Shown piece by piece: positions 34,764 to 44,134 of a stretch of 64,000 nucleotides of DNA. The notes under the pieces were generated by a model, which saw only the letters and a list, made by a program, of their open reading frames with translations, searched no databases and was not told the DNA's origin. Source of the DNA: Dyadobacter diqingensis (GTDB lineage Bacteria; Bacteroidota; Bacteroidia; Cytophagales; Spirosomataceae); NCBI RefSeq assembly GCF_024220585.1, contig NZ_JAMXKF010000005.1, forward strand, positions 367,601-431,600, given 5' to 3'. A program made the position numbers and the translations under genes. The stretch's first letter is position 1. Each line of letters starts with the position of its first letter.

Positions 34764-35875
34764 CCGTACTTGGCTTTTTGTTGCAGAAAGAATTCCGGCA
34801 GATCCGGCGGGATACGACCATCCTCCGAATCATGTTTGCGTTGCCGGTCATTCAGCTGATTATTTTTCCATTAGCGATGGATTTTGATGTGAAAAGTGTC
34901 AATATTTCGATCGTGGATCAGGATCATAGCACCTATTCTCAAAAGCTGATTTCTAAAATTGCTTCCTCGGGGTATTTCAAAATTGTGGGTGCTGAAACCT
35001 CTTTTAAAAAGTCGCTGACGTATATTGAAAATGGTGAAGCGGACCTGGTGATGGAAATTCCGGCGGGGTTTGAAAGAAATCTGGTACGGGAGGGCGTGCA
35101 AAAAATTGGTATTTCGGTAGATGCTATCAATGGAACAAAAGCGGGGATTGGCGGACAATACCTTAATTCTATTATTGCTGATTTTAATGCGAACATTGAT
35201 GTCAATGTAAAGAGCGGCATTGTACCACAGCAAGGTATTATTGATATTACCTTCACAAACTGGTTTAACCCGCGGGCCGAGTATAAGTACAATATCGTCC
35301 CGGCGATACTGGTGCTGCTGCTGACGATGATCGGTGGATTTGTGACGGCACTGAACATCGTTAAGGAAAAGGAAGTGGGTACGATAGAGCAGATTAACGT
35401 GACACCAATTAAAAAATGGGAGTTTATTTTAGGGAAACTGATTCCGTTCTGGATCATCGGAATGATCGTTTTTACACTGGGATTAACCATCAGCTGGCTG
35501 GTCTATGGAATCATACCGGCGGGAAGTTTTCTGACACTTTATGCGTTCGCGGCTGTGTATCTTGTCGCCTTGCTCGGTTTTGGTTTGTTGATATCCACAT
35601 ACAGTGGCAACCAGGTACAGGCGATGTTTGTGGCATTTTTCTTTATTATGATCTTCATTCTGATGAGTGGTTTTTTTACTTCCACCGATGGAATGCCCGG
35701 ATGGGGAAAAGTGATTTCCAACATGACGCCAGTCGCGCATTTCGTAAAAACAGATCGGATGATTATACTCAAGGGAAGCAGTTTCAGCGATGTAAAACAG
35801 GAGTTTTTATATTTAGTTGCTTTTGCCGGGGTGTTAAACGGTTGGGCAATATGGAATTATCGGAAGACGAATTAG
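34760..35875 (+). CDS. ABC-2 type permease 2
   Basis: 371 residues with the same layout as permease 1: LLQKEFRQIRRDTTILRIMFALPVIQLIIF, a periplasmic domain (about 40-180), then NIVPAILVLLLTMIGGFVTALNIVKEKEVGTIEQINVTPI and further helices to the C-terminus. The two permeases presumably form the heterodimeric membrane channel of a YbhGFSR-like exporter. It is the last gene of the operon; the hairpin array begins 40 bases downstream. Confidence 0.92.
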   Translation: MTVLGFLLQKEFRQIRRDTTILRIMFALPVIQLIIFPLAMDFDVKSVNISIVDQDHSTYSQKLISKIASSGYFKIVGAETSFKKSLTYIENGEADLVMEIPAGFERNLVREGVQKIGISVDAINGTKAGIGGQYLNSIIADFNANIDVNVKSGIVPQQGIIDITFTNWFNPRAEYKYNIVPAILVLLLTMIGGFVTALNIVKEKEVGTIEQINVTPIKKWEFILGKLIPFWIIGMIVFTLGLTISWLVYGIIPAGSFLTLYAFAAVYLVALLGFGLLISTYSGNQVQAMFVAFFFIMIFILMSGFFTSTDGMPGWGKVISNMTPVAHFVKTDRMIILKGSSFSDVKQEFLYLVAFAGVLNGWAIWNYRKTN

Positions 35876-35914
35876 GGGCGATTTTTGAAGTAGGCAGATT
35901 TGGTAGTTAATTTA

Positions 35915-37271
35915 ATGGTACCATTCACCAAACGTTCCTATGGAACGATGCGGATTCTGCGAATGTCCGGTTTTCTACCGACTAGATGTACCTATGGTAC
36001 ATGATGCATGAATTTCCAATGTTTTTGTCAAATTGAAATTTTGCAAAGCCAATCAAACAATATGGACGTTTTGCCAGAGATAGATGTGGTCTTTCGTTTT
36101 TTTACCGTTACTATTCACCAAACGTTCCTATGGAACGATGCCGCGCTTGCTAATGCTTGGTTTTCTACCAACCAGATGTACCGATGGTACATGATGCATG
36201 AATTTCCAATGTTTTTGTCAAATTGAAATTTTGCAAAGCCAATCAAACAATATGGACGTTTTGCCAGAGATAGATGTGGTCTTTCGTTTTTTTACCGTTA
36301 CTATTCACCAAACGTTCCTATGGAACGATGCCGCGCTTGCTAATGCTTGGTTTTCTACCAACCAGATGTACCGATGGTACATGATGAATGAATAGCTTGT
36401 TTTTACCGCTATCGCTTACCAAACGTTGCTACGTAACGATGCGGCGTTTGTTGATGCCGGTTTTCTACCAACCAGATGTACCGATGGTACATGATGCATG
36501 AATTTCCAATGTTTTTGTCAAATTGAAATTTCGCAAAGCCAATCAAACAATATGGACGTTTTGCCAGAGATAGATGTGGTCTTTCGTTTTTTTACCGTTA
36601 CTATTCACCAAACGTTCCTACGGAACGCTGCGGCGTTTGCTAATGCCCGGTTTTTGACCGACCAGATGTACCGATGGTACATGATGCATGAATTTCCAAT
36701 GTTTTTGTCAAATTGAAATTTCGCAAAGCCAATCAAACAATATGGACGTTTTGCCAGAGATAGATGTGGTCTTTCGTTTTTTTACCGTTACTATTCACCA
36801 AACGTTCCTACGGAACGATGCGGCGTTTGCTAATGCCCGGTTTTTTACCGACCAGATGTACCGATGGTACATGATGCATGAATTTCCAATGTTTTTGTCA
36901 AATTGAAATTTTGCAAAGCCAATCAAACGTTATGCCAGAGATAGATGTGGTCGTTCGCTTTTTCTTTTACCGTTACTATTCACCAAACGTTCCTACGGAA
37001 CGATGCGGCGCTTGCTAATGCCTGGTTTGCTACCAACCAGATGTACCGATGGTACATGAATAGCTTGTTTTACCACTATCGCTTACCAAACGTTGCTATG
37101 GAACGATGCGGGTTTTACTAATGCCCGTTTTTTCTACCGACCAGATGTACCGTTGGTACATGATGCATGAATAGCTTGTTTTACCACTATCGCTTATCAA
37201 ACGTTCCTATGGAATGATTCGGGTTTTGCTAATGCCCGGTTTGCGACCGACCGGATGTACCTATCGTACAT
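35915..37271. repeat. Tandem array of paired palindromes (nine modules)
   Basis: Nine modules each hold two hairpins about 40 bases apart: P1, CGTTCC-TAT/TAC-GGAACG, and P2, ATGTACC-GAT-GGTACAT. P1 copies start at 35933, 36123, 36313, 36424, 36613, 36803, 36988, 37091 and 37202; P2 copies follow each. Spacing alternates between about 190 (five times) and 103-111 bases (three times). The longer spacers add a nearly identical block of roughly 80 bases. Variants include CGTTGC-TAC-GTAACG. There is no coding gene; small frames in it shift phase each repeat. Confidence 0.88.
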
Positions 37272-37397
37272 AATTTACGAGTTTTCTGTTGCGTTTCGGG
37301 CGTGGTGTCGGACATAATGATTGAGAGGGTGCAACTGCGAATATTCTGCCTTAGGCAGATCTCGTGGGTAGCTCGATTCGTTCCCGTAGCCGCCAGA

Positions 37398-37412
37398 CGT
37401 TCCATCGGAACG
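37398..37412. repeat. Isolated copy of the P1 palindrome
   Basis: CGTTCC-ATC-GGAACG has the same stem as the P1 hairpins of the adjacent array but a different loop. It lies about 185 bases beyond the last array P1 with no P2 partner and may be an array remnant. Confidence 0.6.
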
Positions 37413-37491
37413 TTTCATGATTCCCTCTTTATTTAAAAATTTTCTTTCTGCTAGATTCGCCTGGGGCACATGGATAATTCAATACCTGCCA

Positions 37492-37992
37492 TCATATTTT
37501 CGGCTTAATCGGAATCCAAATTTCTTCCTCCGAATCCGGATCTTCATTTTTGTATTTTTCTCCCAAAATTTCAAAATGCGGTCTGTCATCCAACACATAG
37601 TCCGAAGCTGGAACCCACGTGCCATAAATGTACTGGAAAGTTTTCCCTCCCGCACTCGCCGGACCTTTGTGAATAAAAACGGCATAAAGTCCTCCTGGTA
37701 ATTGATATGTTTCCATATCCACAGGAACGATATCAAAATCTGAAACCTCGACCGCAGCCCATTTCTCAAACAGCGCGGAGGGATTGTAGTTTTCAAAGTG
37801 TGCCGGACTTTTGTAAACCTGCATGGAATATAAATCAGTGCCAATATTATTGATAATTTCACTTCGCCTGGGCATAAAACTTCTCCATAATTCGAAGGTT
37901 TTGTTATCCGTTAGCGAAGTCTGAATGCGTTTACCGATCAGGAGTTTTGGGGGCAGGGTTTTGATAACTGGTTGCTGCGTATCATTCATCAT
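37492..37992 (-). CDS. GyrI-like / AraC effector-binding-domain protein
   Basis: 166 residues from ATG 37992 (MMNDTQQPVIKTLPPKLLIGKR). The fold pattern is that of SOUL/GyrI-like domains: PPKLLIGKRIQTS, LWRSFMPRR, FEKWAAVEVSDFD, GLYAVFIHKGPASAGGKTFQYIYGTWVPASDYVLDDRPHFEILGEKY. GTWVP and the 'DDRPxFE' block with an acidic E are typical ligand-pocket elements. It stands alone without a DNA-binding domain. An upstream frame extension to TTG 38106 is hydrophobic but has no good start; a membrane anchor cannot be ruled out. Confidence 0.8.
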   Translation of the reverse strand: MMNDTQQPVIKTLPPKLLIGKRIQTSLTDNKTFELWRSFMPRRSEIINNIGTDLYSMQVYKSPAHFENYNPSALFEKWAAVEVSDFDIVPVDMETYQLPGGLYAVFIHKGPASAGGKTFQYIYGTWVPASDYVLDDRPHFEILGEKYKNEDPDSEEEIWIPIKPKI

Positions 37993-38145
37993 AGGCTCGA
38001 CAGGCTGTGTTTTATGGAAAAAGTTAAAACAAATTCTTGCGACAACAAGAAACGCAATTAGTATTTTACAAATAAAGGCAATATTTGGGTTGATGATAAC
38101 AGGCAAAGAAAAATTGAAATTATTGTAAATCCAATCTGAACGAAA

Positions 38146-38553
38146 TTGATTTTAGACGTCCAACACGAATACAAAATTGGTCAGGATACTTTCCTGCACA
38201 GCTTTTCTTCAAAACACGATTTCGGTGTTGTGTTTGAAGATGACCAGAAGACCGGTTATTTCTATGCAATTGATAAGTCAGAAAACCCTGACGTTCTGGA
38301 TGGGCTGCATATTTACAATGTCGAAGACATTATTGAGAAAACATTGCTGACAAAAATCGAGATTTGCTGGCGGGAAGATGGTTTACTCGCGGCACTTTTA
38401 GTCAACAATCATTGCCATGCAATCTTCGATTTTGGGAATAAGGCGGGCTATTGCCGTAATGGTTTTCCGGAAACTCCCGGCGACTGGGCTTTGGTGAAGG
38501 AAAGGCAGCTCTCGGAAGAAATGATTGCATCAGTTTTTGAAGTCAAACCCTGA
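38146..38553 (+). CDS. DUF2251-like protein
   Basis: 135 residues from TTG 38146, the only start after an in-frame TGA. FGVVFEDDQKTGYFYAID, VLDGLHIYNVEDI, HAIFDFGNKAGYCRNGFPETPGDWA fit my recollection of the DUF2251 family. It has no signal peptide and no catalytic motif I recognise. It is divergent from the GyrI-like gene. Function unknown. Confidence 0.65.
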   Translation: MILDVQHEYKIGQDTFLHSFSSKHDFGVVFEDDQKTGYFYAIDKSENPDVLDGLHIYNVEDIIEKTLLTKIEICWREDGLLAALLVNNHCHAIFDFGNKAGYCRNGFPETPGDWALVKERQLSEEMIASVFEVKP

Positions 38554-38650
38554 AAAAATCATCAACCAGTCATCAATGCAGATCTTTCAGGATTGGTATA
38601 AAGCCCTAATTTTTCAAAGTAAGGCTTCGTACCAATCTTAAGGAACGTTA

Positions 38651-39550
38651 TCAAAACGGCTTGTTTTTTATCCAGTCGGCCAAAGACTCGTGGCTTGGTT
38701 TCCAGCCAAGTAAATTTCTTGCATGAACGGCGCGGACGCGGCTATTTGAGCCTAAGGCAAATCTGGCCCAGTCACCCAGTTCTGCCAGTGCTTCCTTCGC
38801 AGGCCAGCTTTGTATTTTTCCTTCGAAACCAAGGGCTTCGGACACATATCCGGCAATATCTTTATAGGATTCTTCACCATTTTCTGCGTAAAAATAGGAG
38901 GCGGATGGTGCTTTTTCCAATGCTAAAAGGTAAAGGTTGGCTAAATCAGCGATATGCACATTTGACCAGAGGTTTATACCCGATCCCAGATAAATACCTG
39001 CTTTAAATTCGATTGATTTTCTGAAAACCACAGGCAGTTGGTCACTCTCAACATCCAGTCCGAGCGCATTACCATAAGCCATAGAGGGGACAATCACGGC
39101 AGTTCTCACCCAATTATCAATACCGGCACGCCTGACAAAGTTGTTGATTGCGACACGTTCTTCCCGGATATCCATCGGAGTGAATGGTGTTTCTTCGGTA
39201 TAAATATTCGGTGTCGTTGTTTCACCCAAAACATCATCGCCCACCACACTTGATCCTGACGTGTGGATGAAAACCTTTCCTGTGCCGGTAAGTGTTTGGA
39301 TGAACGTCTCGACTGCGGCTCTGTGGTCGGAATTAGCCGTATGAATCACGGCATCCGCGCTGGCTGCGTTCGCAATCAGGATATCCTGATCTTCCAGTGT
39401 TCCGATAACTGGGCGAACGCCAAAACTTGCTACTGCGTCTGCTTTTTCCTGATTTCTTACCAGACCGAAAACTTCATGCCCGGCATCGATTAATACTTTG
39501 GCGACTGATCCGCCTATATAACCGGACGCGCCGGTTAGAAAAACTTTCAT
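38651..39550 (-). CDS. NAD(P)-dependent epimerase/dehydratase (extended SDR)
   Basis: 299 residues. FLTGASGYIGGSVAKVL is the GxxGxxG dinucleotide-binding loop; SADAVIHTANSDH and FIHTSGSSVVGDD follow. The Tyr-x3-Lys catalytic pair is not in its usual form (EERVAINNFVRR), so it may belong to the atypical, NmrA/DTDP-like or non-catalytic SDRs. NVHIADLANLYLLALEKA is the conserved late helix. Cytoplasmic, apparently single gene. Substrate unknown. Confidence 0.82.
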   Translation of the reverse strand: MKVFLTGASGYIGGSVAKVLIDAGHEVFGLVRNQEKADAVASFGVRPVIGTLEDQDILIANAASADAVIHTANSDHRAAVETFIQTLTGTGKVFIHTSGSSVVGDDVLGETTTPNIYTEETPFTPMDIREERVAINNFVRRAGIDNWVRTAVIVPSMAYGNALGLDVESDQLPVVFRKSIEFKAGIYLGSGINLWSNVHIADLANLYLLALEKAPSASYFYAENGEESYKDIAGYVSEALGFEGKIQSWPAKEALAELGDWARFALGSNSRVRAVHARNLLGWKPSHESLADWIKNKPF

Positions 39551-39788
39551 GATTTTATTAATAAAGTTGATGTTATTTTTCCTGCAAAAATACTGCTCCG
39601 GATTTCGATTTAATAATTACTTAAATCATGGAAACGTATCAGCAAGGTGATAGTAGAAGGGTATTTTGGTTGGTTGTTAACGCAGATGATCAATAGCTTT
39701 TTTGTATCGTTTTTCCCGACAATTTATCAGTCTATCCAACTATCAACTGGAACAATTGATAAGAACTTTGCAGAAAAGGATGATAGAT

Positions 39789-40157
39789 ATGACTCAACTA
39801 GAACAGATACAGCAAGTAGAAGACCGACTTATGAAAGCCATGCTGAAAAGCAATGTTCTCGAACTCGACGCATTACTGGCAGACGAATTGCTGGTCACCG
39901 GACCAGATGGTTCGCTGATCGGGAAGACGGAGGATGTTGACGCGCATCGTCATGGCGAAATCAGGATAACGTCAATGAAAGCATTGGAAACGGATTATCG
40001 GTTGTTGCCAGATGTGACCATTGTATTTGTAATGATGGAAATGGCCGGGAGTTTTCAGGGACAGCCATTCGAAGGACGGTATCGTTACACAAGGGTCTGG
40101 CAAAACCGTAACGGAGCCTGGCAGATCGTTGCGGCGCATGTTGGTTTAGGGAAATGA
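39789..40157 (+). CDS. NTF2-like (SnoaL/DUF4440) protein
   Basis: 122 residues from ATG 39789 (MTQLEQIQQVEDRLMKAM), chosen because the AAAGG at 39775 gives nine-base spacing; ATG 39780 and frame extensions further up are alternatives. ELDALLADELLVTGPDGSLIGKTEDVDAH and RYTRVWQNRNGAWQIVAAHVG are the conserved start and end of the cone-shaped NTF2-like fold. This fold serves many small-molecule isomerases and polyketide cyclases; here no active-site pattern defines a reaction. Confidence 0.83.
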   Translation: MTQLEQIQQVEDRLMKAMLKSNVLELDALLADELLVTGPDGSLIGKTEDVDAHRHGEIRITSMKALETDYRLLPDVTIVFVMMEMAGSFQGQPFEGRYRYTRVWQNRNGAWQIVAAHVGLGK

Positions 40158-40188
40158 GCGTTGTGGCAGATGTTCGTAAATAATGGAA

Positions 40189-40714
40189 TCATGAAACCCA
40201 GCTTTCAATAACCTGATCAATTTTCCAATGATCGCCGTAGCGGCGAATGATGATCAGATAGCCGATGCCGCATTTGGGGCTCGCAAACATAAGTTCCTGT
40301 CAAAATTCCAATTTGTTTGCCTTTGTCGAATTGTATTCTGGAAAAGGCGATACCGCCATCATACGCAAAAGTACCATCCGGTTTAACGAAATTTCCTTTC
40401 TCCGGAAATTCTGAGAGGTAGCGAAAATGATACCTGGGATTGTCGCGAAATAGCTGCAATTTAATTTTATAGCTTCGGCTGGGAGCGGGTAACGTCACCT
40501 TTACACCTTCTTTTTTGCAGAAATTCAGGATGTCTGGTATATCCATTTTGTCGGGAGGGCTGATAAGATCCGACACAGCGACCACCAATCTTGGAGTATC
40601 CTTCCCGCTCAATTTTTGCTTGTCTTGACGCTCCTTTTCTGGACCAGGCCCATTGAGGTAAATACTTGGGTCTTTGTGTATCCTCCCAACCATTTCCACA
40701 AACAGTTCATTCAT
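40189..40714 (-). pseudogene. Uncharacterised protein gene interrupted by a frameshift
   Basis: From ATG 40714 the frame runs well (LVVAVSDLISPPDKMDIPDIL; FRYLSEFPEKGNFVKPDGTFAYDGGIAFSRIQFDKGKQIGILTG) until about 40290, then gives an implausible tail and stops at 40217. A neighbouring frame from about 40290 reads FASPKCGIGYLIIIRRYGDHWKIDQVIESWVS and stops at 40189, a natural-looking end. One base gained, or two lost, would join them. The product would be about 170 residues; no family recognised. A sequencing error is possible. Confidence 0.6.
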
Positions 40715-41061
40715 TATCTTTTGCTCTTAAGCTACCTCGCGCTCTTCGTTATTACAGTTTAAGAGTAAAAGCGGGATGGAAGAAATCAGGTATTTTAAAC
40801 GATTCATAAGTGGTGTGCGTGTCTTGACCCTGAAATTAGCAATTTACTGAAAGTTTGTTTTAAAAATATCAAACGTAGGTGCCAAGTCAGCCTTTATTAG
40901 TGCGGGTCTAATTTACAAAAGGTTACTTTTTTGGTATCAAATATCTTTCTGACCGTAAAGTAATTAGCCCTATTTTAAACAAGGGGATCATTAGGTTTTA
41001 ACTAAATCATTAAATACCATTGCAGCGGAATTTTGTAATTAATCACATAAATATTTGTGCT
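40715..41061. other. Gene-free intergenic region
   Basis: A 347-base gap between divergent genes. It is AT-rich with no hairpin cluster of the kind seen elsewhere in the window, no RNA gene and no reading frame of note. It presumably holds the two divergent promoters; I could not place a convincing TAnnTTTG element. Confidence 0.4.
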
Positions 41062-41754
41062 ATGAACTATTCTGCAATCACCACTAAGTCGCTGTTGTTT
41101 GGTACTTATTTTTGTCTGGTTGCAGCTCTGTCCTGCACGGATCACGACATTCCTCAGATTCCTGATGAACCGGCTTCTGCCTGTTTGACTACGGCCGGTA
41201 CCCCGCGGACTTATCCCTGTGAATTTAAGATTGAAAAGCTGACCTTTTATGCCAAGGATCTGACTGTTTTAGGAGAGGTTGTTACAGGCACTCCTGCCAT
41301 TGCCTTAAAGCGCAGCAAAGCCAAGAGAGACAGCAATCCGTCTGCCACGACTTCTGGCAGTTCCGGTGCGTTGACCTATGATGTAAAAGCGACTGTGCGA
41401 AGAATTGCCAATCCTTCTTTTCCGGTGTCGGCTGGCTACTTACTGAGCTCCACCACCATTTCGGCGGGGATTTTTATCTTGCATACACCGGGCGAAAGGA
41501 CATTTATCGGCTCTCCAATTGCACTTGATGTGCCTATCGGCTCGACCGTGGAGATTCCTTTTGAGTTAACTTATATTTATGGTTTATCAGATGCAGGAGG
41601 GAGCCTAAATCCTTTTTTAATCATAGGTGCCAATACGTTTTTTCTTGAAAACGACGTCACAACGGTTCGGTTTGACCGGACGAGGCCGCCCTATAATTTC
41701 GTGGGCAATGTCGTTGAGGCGTATATGAAGATAGCGGCTTCGATTATTCTTTGA
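41062..41754 (+). CDS. Uncharacterised lipoprotein
   Basis: 230 residues from ATG 41062. The signal peptide ends at VAALSC, an SPII lipobox, with Cys about residue 24. The mature part is Ser/Thr-rich (SNPSATTSGSSGALTYDV) and then beta-rich (GYLLSSTTISAGIFILHTPGERTFIGSP). I do not recognise the family. The frame continues 14 codons upstream, but that part precedes the signal peptide and is probably leader. A terminator follows at 41791. Confidence 0.7.
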   Translation: MNYSAITTKSLLFGTYFCLVAALSCTDHDIPQIPDEPASACLTTAGTPRTYPCEFKIEKLTFYAKDLTVLGEVVTGTPAIALKRSKAKRDSNPSATTSGSSGALTYDVKATVRRIANPSFPVSAGYLLSSTTISAGIFILHTPGERTFIGSPIALDVPIGSTVEIPFELTYIYGLSDAGGSLNPFLIIGANTFFLENDVTTVRFDRTRPPYNFVGNVVEAYMKIAASIIL

Positions 41755-41790
41755 TTTTTAATCCGGATTTACATAAATAAAAAAGGCCGA

Positions 41791-41827
41791 TTGAGCAGTT
41801 CCGGGAATGGGTGCCTGAACTGCTTAA
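41791..41827. terminator. Bidirectional terminator between convergent genes
   Basis: TTGAGCAGTTC (41791-41801) pairs with GAACTGCTTAA (41817-41827), 10 of 11, around a 15-base loop, with an A-run on the left and T-rich sequence on the right. It separates the lipoprotein gene from the converging outer-membrane protein gene. Confidence 0.75.
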
Positions 41828-41833
41828 TTTGCT

Positions 41834-42430
41834 TTACAGGGCCATTTTTAAACCAAAAGATAAGTTGACAATATCCGAGAGTTTCAGGTACTCGCGATTT
41901 TGTACATAACTGATCATGAGCAGGTCGTAGCTGCCCAGCTCGTAGTATAGTTCAAATGTTTTTCTTTGCCGGTTCACCTTAAAATCACGACCGACTTTTC
42001 CTCCAATGTATGCCGCCGGGCGGATGGACGTTGCCCACCAGTAATATCCGGATGGATAGTAGGAAGGCCATTTCGAGTCAAATTGTGAGCCAAAGGTATA
42101 ACTGAGGTAGGCACCGATTGAGAACGGAGCGATATAATAAGTATTTTTCAATGGAATGCGCCAGGGCGAATACGTAGTTTTTGCGGTGATCGTGATCAGC
42201 GCGTCTCCGCCAAATTTGCGGGGTAAAAAACCAAACATCAGATCAGTTTCCAGTGTTTTATTTTTGGACGCATAACCAGGTCCGCCCGACATAAAACCGA
42301 TATTGCCGGCGAATTGCAGCTTGAAATGATTGGGGACAAACCATTTCGGTCGTTTTTCTTCAGTTTGTTCTTCCTGGGCAAACGCTACAACACTCAAAAA
42401 CAGCGAAAGTGATATAAGTAATTTTTTCAT
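41834..42430 (-). CDS. Probable outer-membrane beta-barrel protein
   Basis: 198 residues with signal peptide (LLISLSLFLSVVAFAQ). The rest alternates aromatic and polar residues as in small barrels: FKLQFAGNIGFMSGGPGYASKNKTLETDLMFGFLP, YYIAPFSIGAYLSYTFG, and a C-terminal strand VNLSFGLKMAL. No family is named with confidence. It lies five bases downstream of the metallophosphoesterase gene, so the two are co-transcribed. Confidence 0.72.
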   Translation of the reverse strand: MKKLLISLSLFLSVVAFAQEEQTEEKRPKWFVPNHFKLQFAGNIGFMSGGPGYASKNKTLETDLMFGFLPRKFGGDALITITAKTTYSPWRIPLKNTYYIAPFSIGAYLSYTFGSQFDSKWPSYYPSGYYWWATSIRPAAYIGGKVGRDFKVNRQRKTFELYYELGSYDLLMISYVQNREYLKLSDIVNLSFGLKMAL

Positions 42431-42435
42431 TTTTA

Positions 42436-43242
42436 TCAGAATTCAACACGGTCTACTTTATACCCATCTTTCCACATGCTAATGACCATGTATCCTCTCG
42501 TCCCCATACTCGTCGTAACATAATAATGAACACCGTCATTGTAATATTCCCCATCCTTGAAAGCATGCTGATGGCCATACAACGACAATTTTACTGTGCC
42601 GCTTTCAGCCAGGATCTTTGCGTATTCTTTTTCCATTTTCGGATCAAAGTCGGCGTCAAATGGCGGTACGTGTGCTACCACGACCGTATTCTTTTTGCCC
42701 GGATTATTGGCAAGTTCTGATCTCAGCCACGTCAGATTCGGCGTTGTTCCGTCAAAAGCATACTCACGCGAATTGGTATTAACAAAAATGAACTTGTTCG
42801 GGCCAAATTCGAAAGAATAATCCAGCGCTCCGTACATCCTCGTGTAGGTATCCGGGCCGTTGGCTACAATGTCGTGGTTGCCAATCACAGTCAGGTATGG
42901 ATAATTTAATTTCTGCATAATTTCATTCACCCATTCAAATTCACGGGTGATGCCAAAATCAGAAATATCCCCGGCGTGTAAAACAAAAGCAATATCTCTC
43001 TGTTTATTGGCACTTTTTACAAAATCCGAAGTCTCGTCGTACCAGCGCTGACTGTCGCCCATGAGGATAAACCGCAGTGTGTCTTTGACCGGTAGTTGTT
43101 TTATTTTTTCAATATTCTTAACCGTCAGATCTCTTTCATTGTCTTTCAGGACGATCTGATTCGGGTTGTATTGAAAAATTCCATCGCAGGAAAAGTGGGA
43201 AATTCCGATCAGGAGAATCGCCAGTTGCGAAAAAGTTTTCAA
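42436..43242 (-). CDS. Exported calcineurin-like metallophosphoesterase, lipoprotein
   Basis: 268 residues. The signal ends at GISHFSC (SPII). The phosphoesterase motifs are in order: ILMGDSQRW, VLHAGDISDFG, VIGNHDIV, VVVAHVPPF, LYGHQHAF, giving a di-metal site. The first motif has GDSQ in place of the usual DxH, which removes the common first Asp-His ligand pair in part. Likely periplasmic or surface-exposed; the substrate could be a nucleotide or phospholipid. Coupled to the barrel protein gene downstream. Confidence 0.88.
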   Translation of the reverse strand: MKTFSQLAILLIGISHFSCDGIFQYNPNQIVLKDNERDLTVKNIEKIKQLPVKDTLRFILMGDSQRWYDETSDFVKSANKQRDIAFVLHAGDISDFGITREFEWVNEIMQKLNYPYLTVIGNHDIVANGPDTYTRMYGALDYSFEFGPNKFIFVNTNSREYAFDGTTPNLTWLRSELANNPGKKNTVVVAHVPPFDADFDPKMEKEYAKILAESGTVKLSLYGHQHAFKDGEYYNDGVHYYVTTSMGTRGYMVISMWKDGYKVDRVEF

Positions 43243-43508
43243 AGTAATTTGCGTTAGTTATGATGACTTTATTGTTTTACTAACCATTGGAAACTTCTTA
43301 TAATTCCGAAAATTGCGACGAGGATTGTTTGTTGAAAATGATTTTCAGGTTATAAAATGCGGTACCTGTTTGACGTTAAGTCGCTTACAGACCGCGTTTA
43401 TGATGGACAATAATTTTAATCCGTAACATAAATTAAATGCATAACCCTGTGAAGATTCAAAACTTAATTCGTACTTACATACCCAAATAAAACTCCCGAA
43501 TTATCCTT

Positions 43509-44075
43509 ATGAAAGCATCTTTTTTCCTTGCCGCAGCATTGTTGTTTTCGTCTGTTTGTATTGCACAGAAACCGGCTGCCGACACCTGGTCCAATGTCCC
43601 GAGTGCTCCCGATGATCGGTATACAAATCCTAAGGGCGTTTTGTATGCAGGCCCTAACGGCTGGTATAATTTTGGAGAAGTCCGGGCCGAAGGAAGTAAT
43701 ACGGCTGGCTTAAAATTCGCCTACAAAGGAGGTTTTAATGAAACCACGGGTATGTTTGTGCTCGTAGACACGCAAAAGCTTCAAACATTCCATATGGATT
43801 TTGGCACAGCAGAGCCTGCCGTTGGTACCTATCAGGTTAGTAAAGAGGCAAACCAGGCATCAAAAAAGGTAGAAGTGTCCTTCTCCGATGTTGCAAATAA
43901 AAAGATAAAAAACTGGTCTGGCGCAGATGGGTCGGGTGTTATTATAGTATCGAAGGTCAATGGTTTTTTATATTTCAAATGCAGGAATGTGGTATTACAG
44001 CCCAGTGGAATGGATAATGAGGGAAATTTTAAACAACCAATAAAGATCGGAATTGAAGGAGCGGTAAAACTGTAA
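43509..44075 (+). CDS. Uncharacterised secreted protein
   Basis: 188 residues. Signal peptide FFLAAALLFSSVCIAQ. The mature part is beta-rich and glycine-rich (LKFAYKGGFNETTGMFVLVD; GTYQVSKEANQASKKVEVSFSDV) and ends GIEGAVKL. The pattern resembles small periplasmic lipocalin- or YceI-adjacent families, but I cannot name one. It stands alone, with 266 bases before and a GNAT gene 59 bases after on the same strand. Confidence 0.7.
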   Translation: MKASFFLAAALLFSSVCIAQKPAADTWSNVPSAPDDRYTNPKGVLYAGPNGWYNFGEVRAEGSNTAGLKFAYKGGFNETTGMFVLVDTQKLQTFHMDFGTAEPAVGTYQVSKEANQASKKVEVSFSDVANKKIKNWSGADGSGVIIVSKVNGFLYFKCRNVVLQPSGMDNEGNFKQPIKIGIEGAVKL

Positions 44076-44134
44076 TTCCGGCGCGGGTTTTATTAATACA
44101 ACATAGAAAGTAAACGTTTCACAATCATTTAGTC

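Noticed and set aside
36008..36906. Repeated 65-72 residue frames beginning MNFQCFCQIE in the hairpin array
   Set aside because: The 190-base period is not a multiple of three, so each frame is a coincidental reading of the same repeat block. There is no start signal, domain or phase continuity between copies.
35915..37271. Possible CRISPR array
   Set aside because: The spacers are near-identical between modules, the repeats are paired palindromes about 40 bases apart, and no cas genes are in the window.
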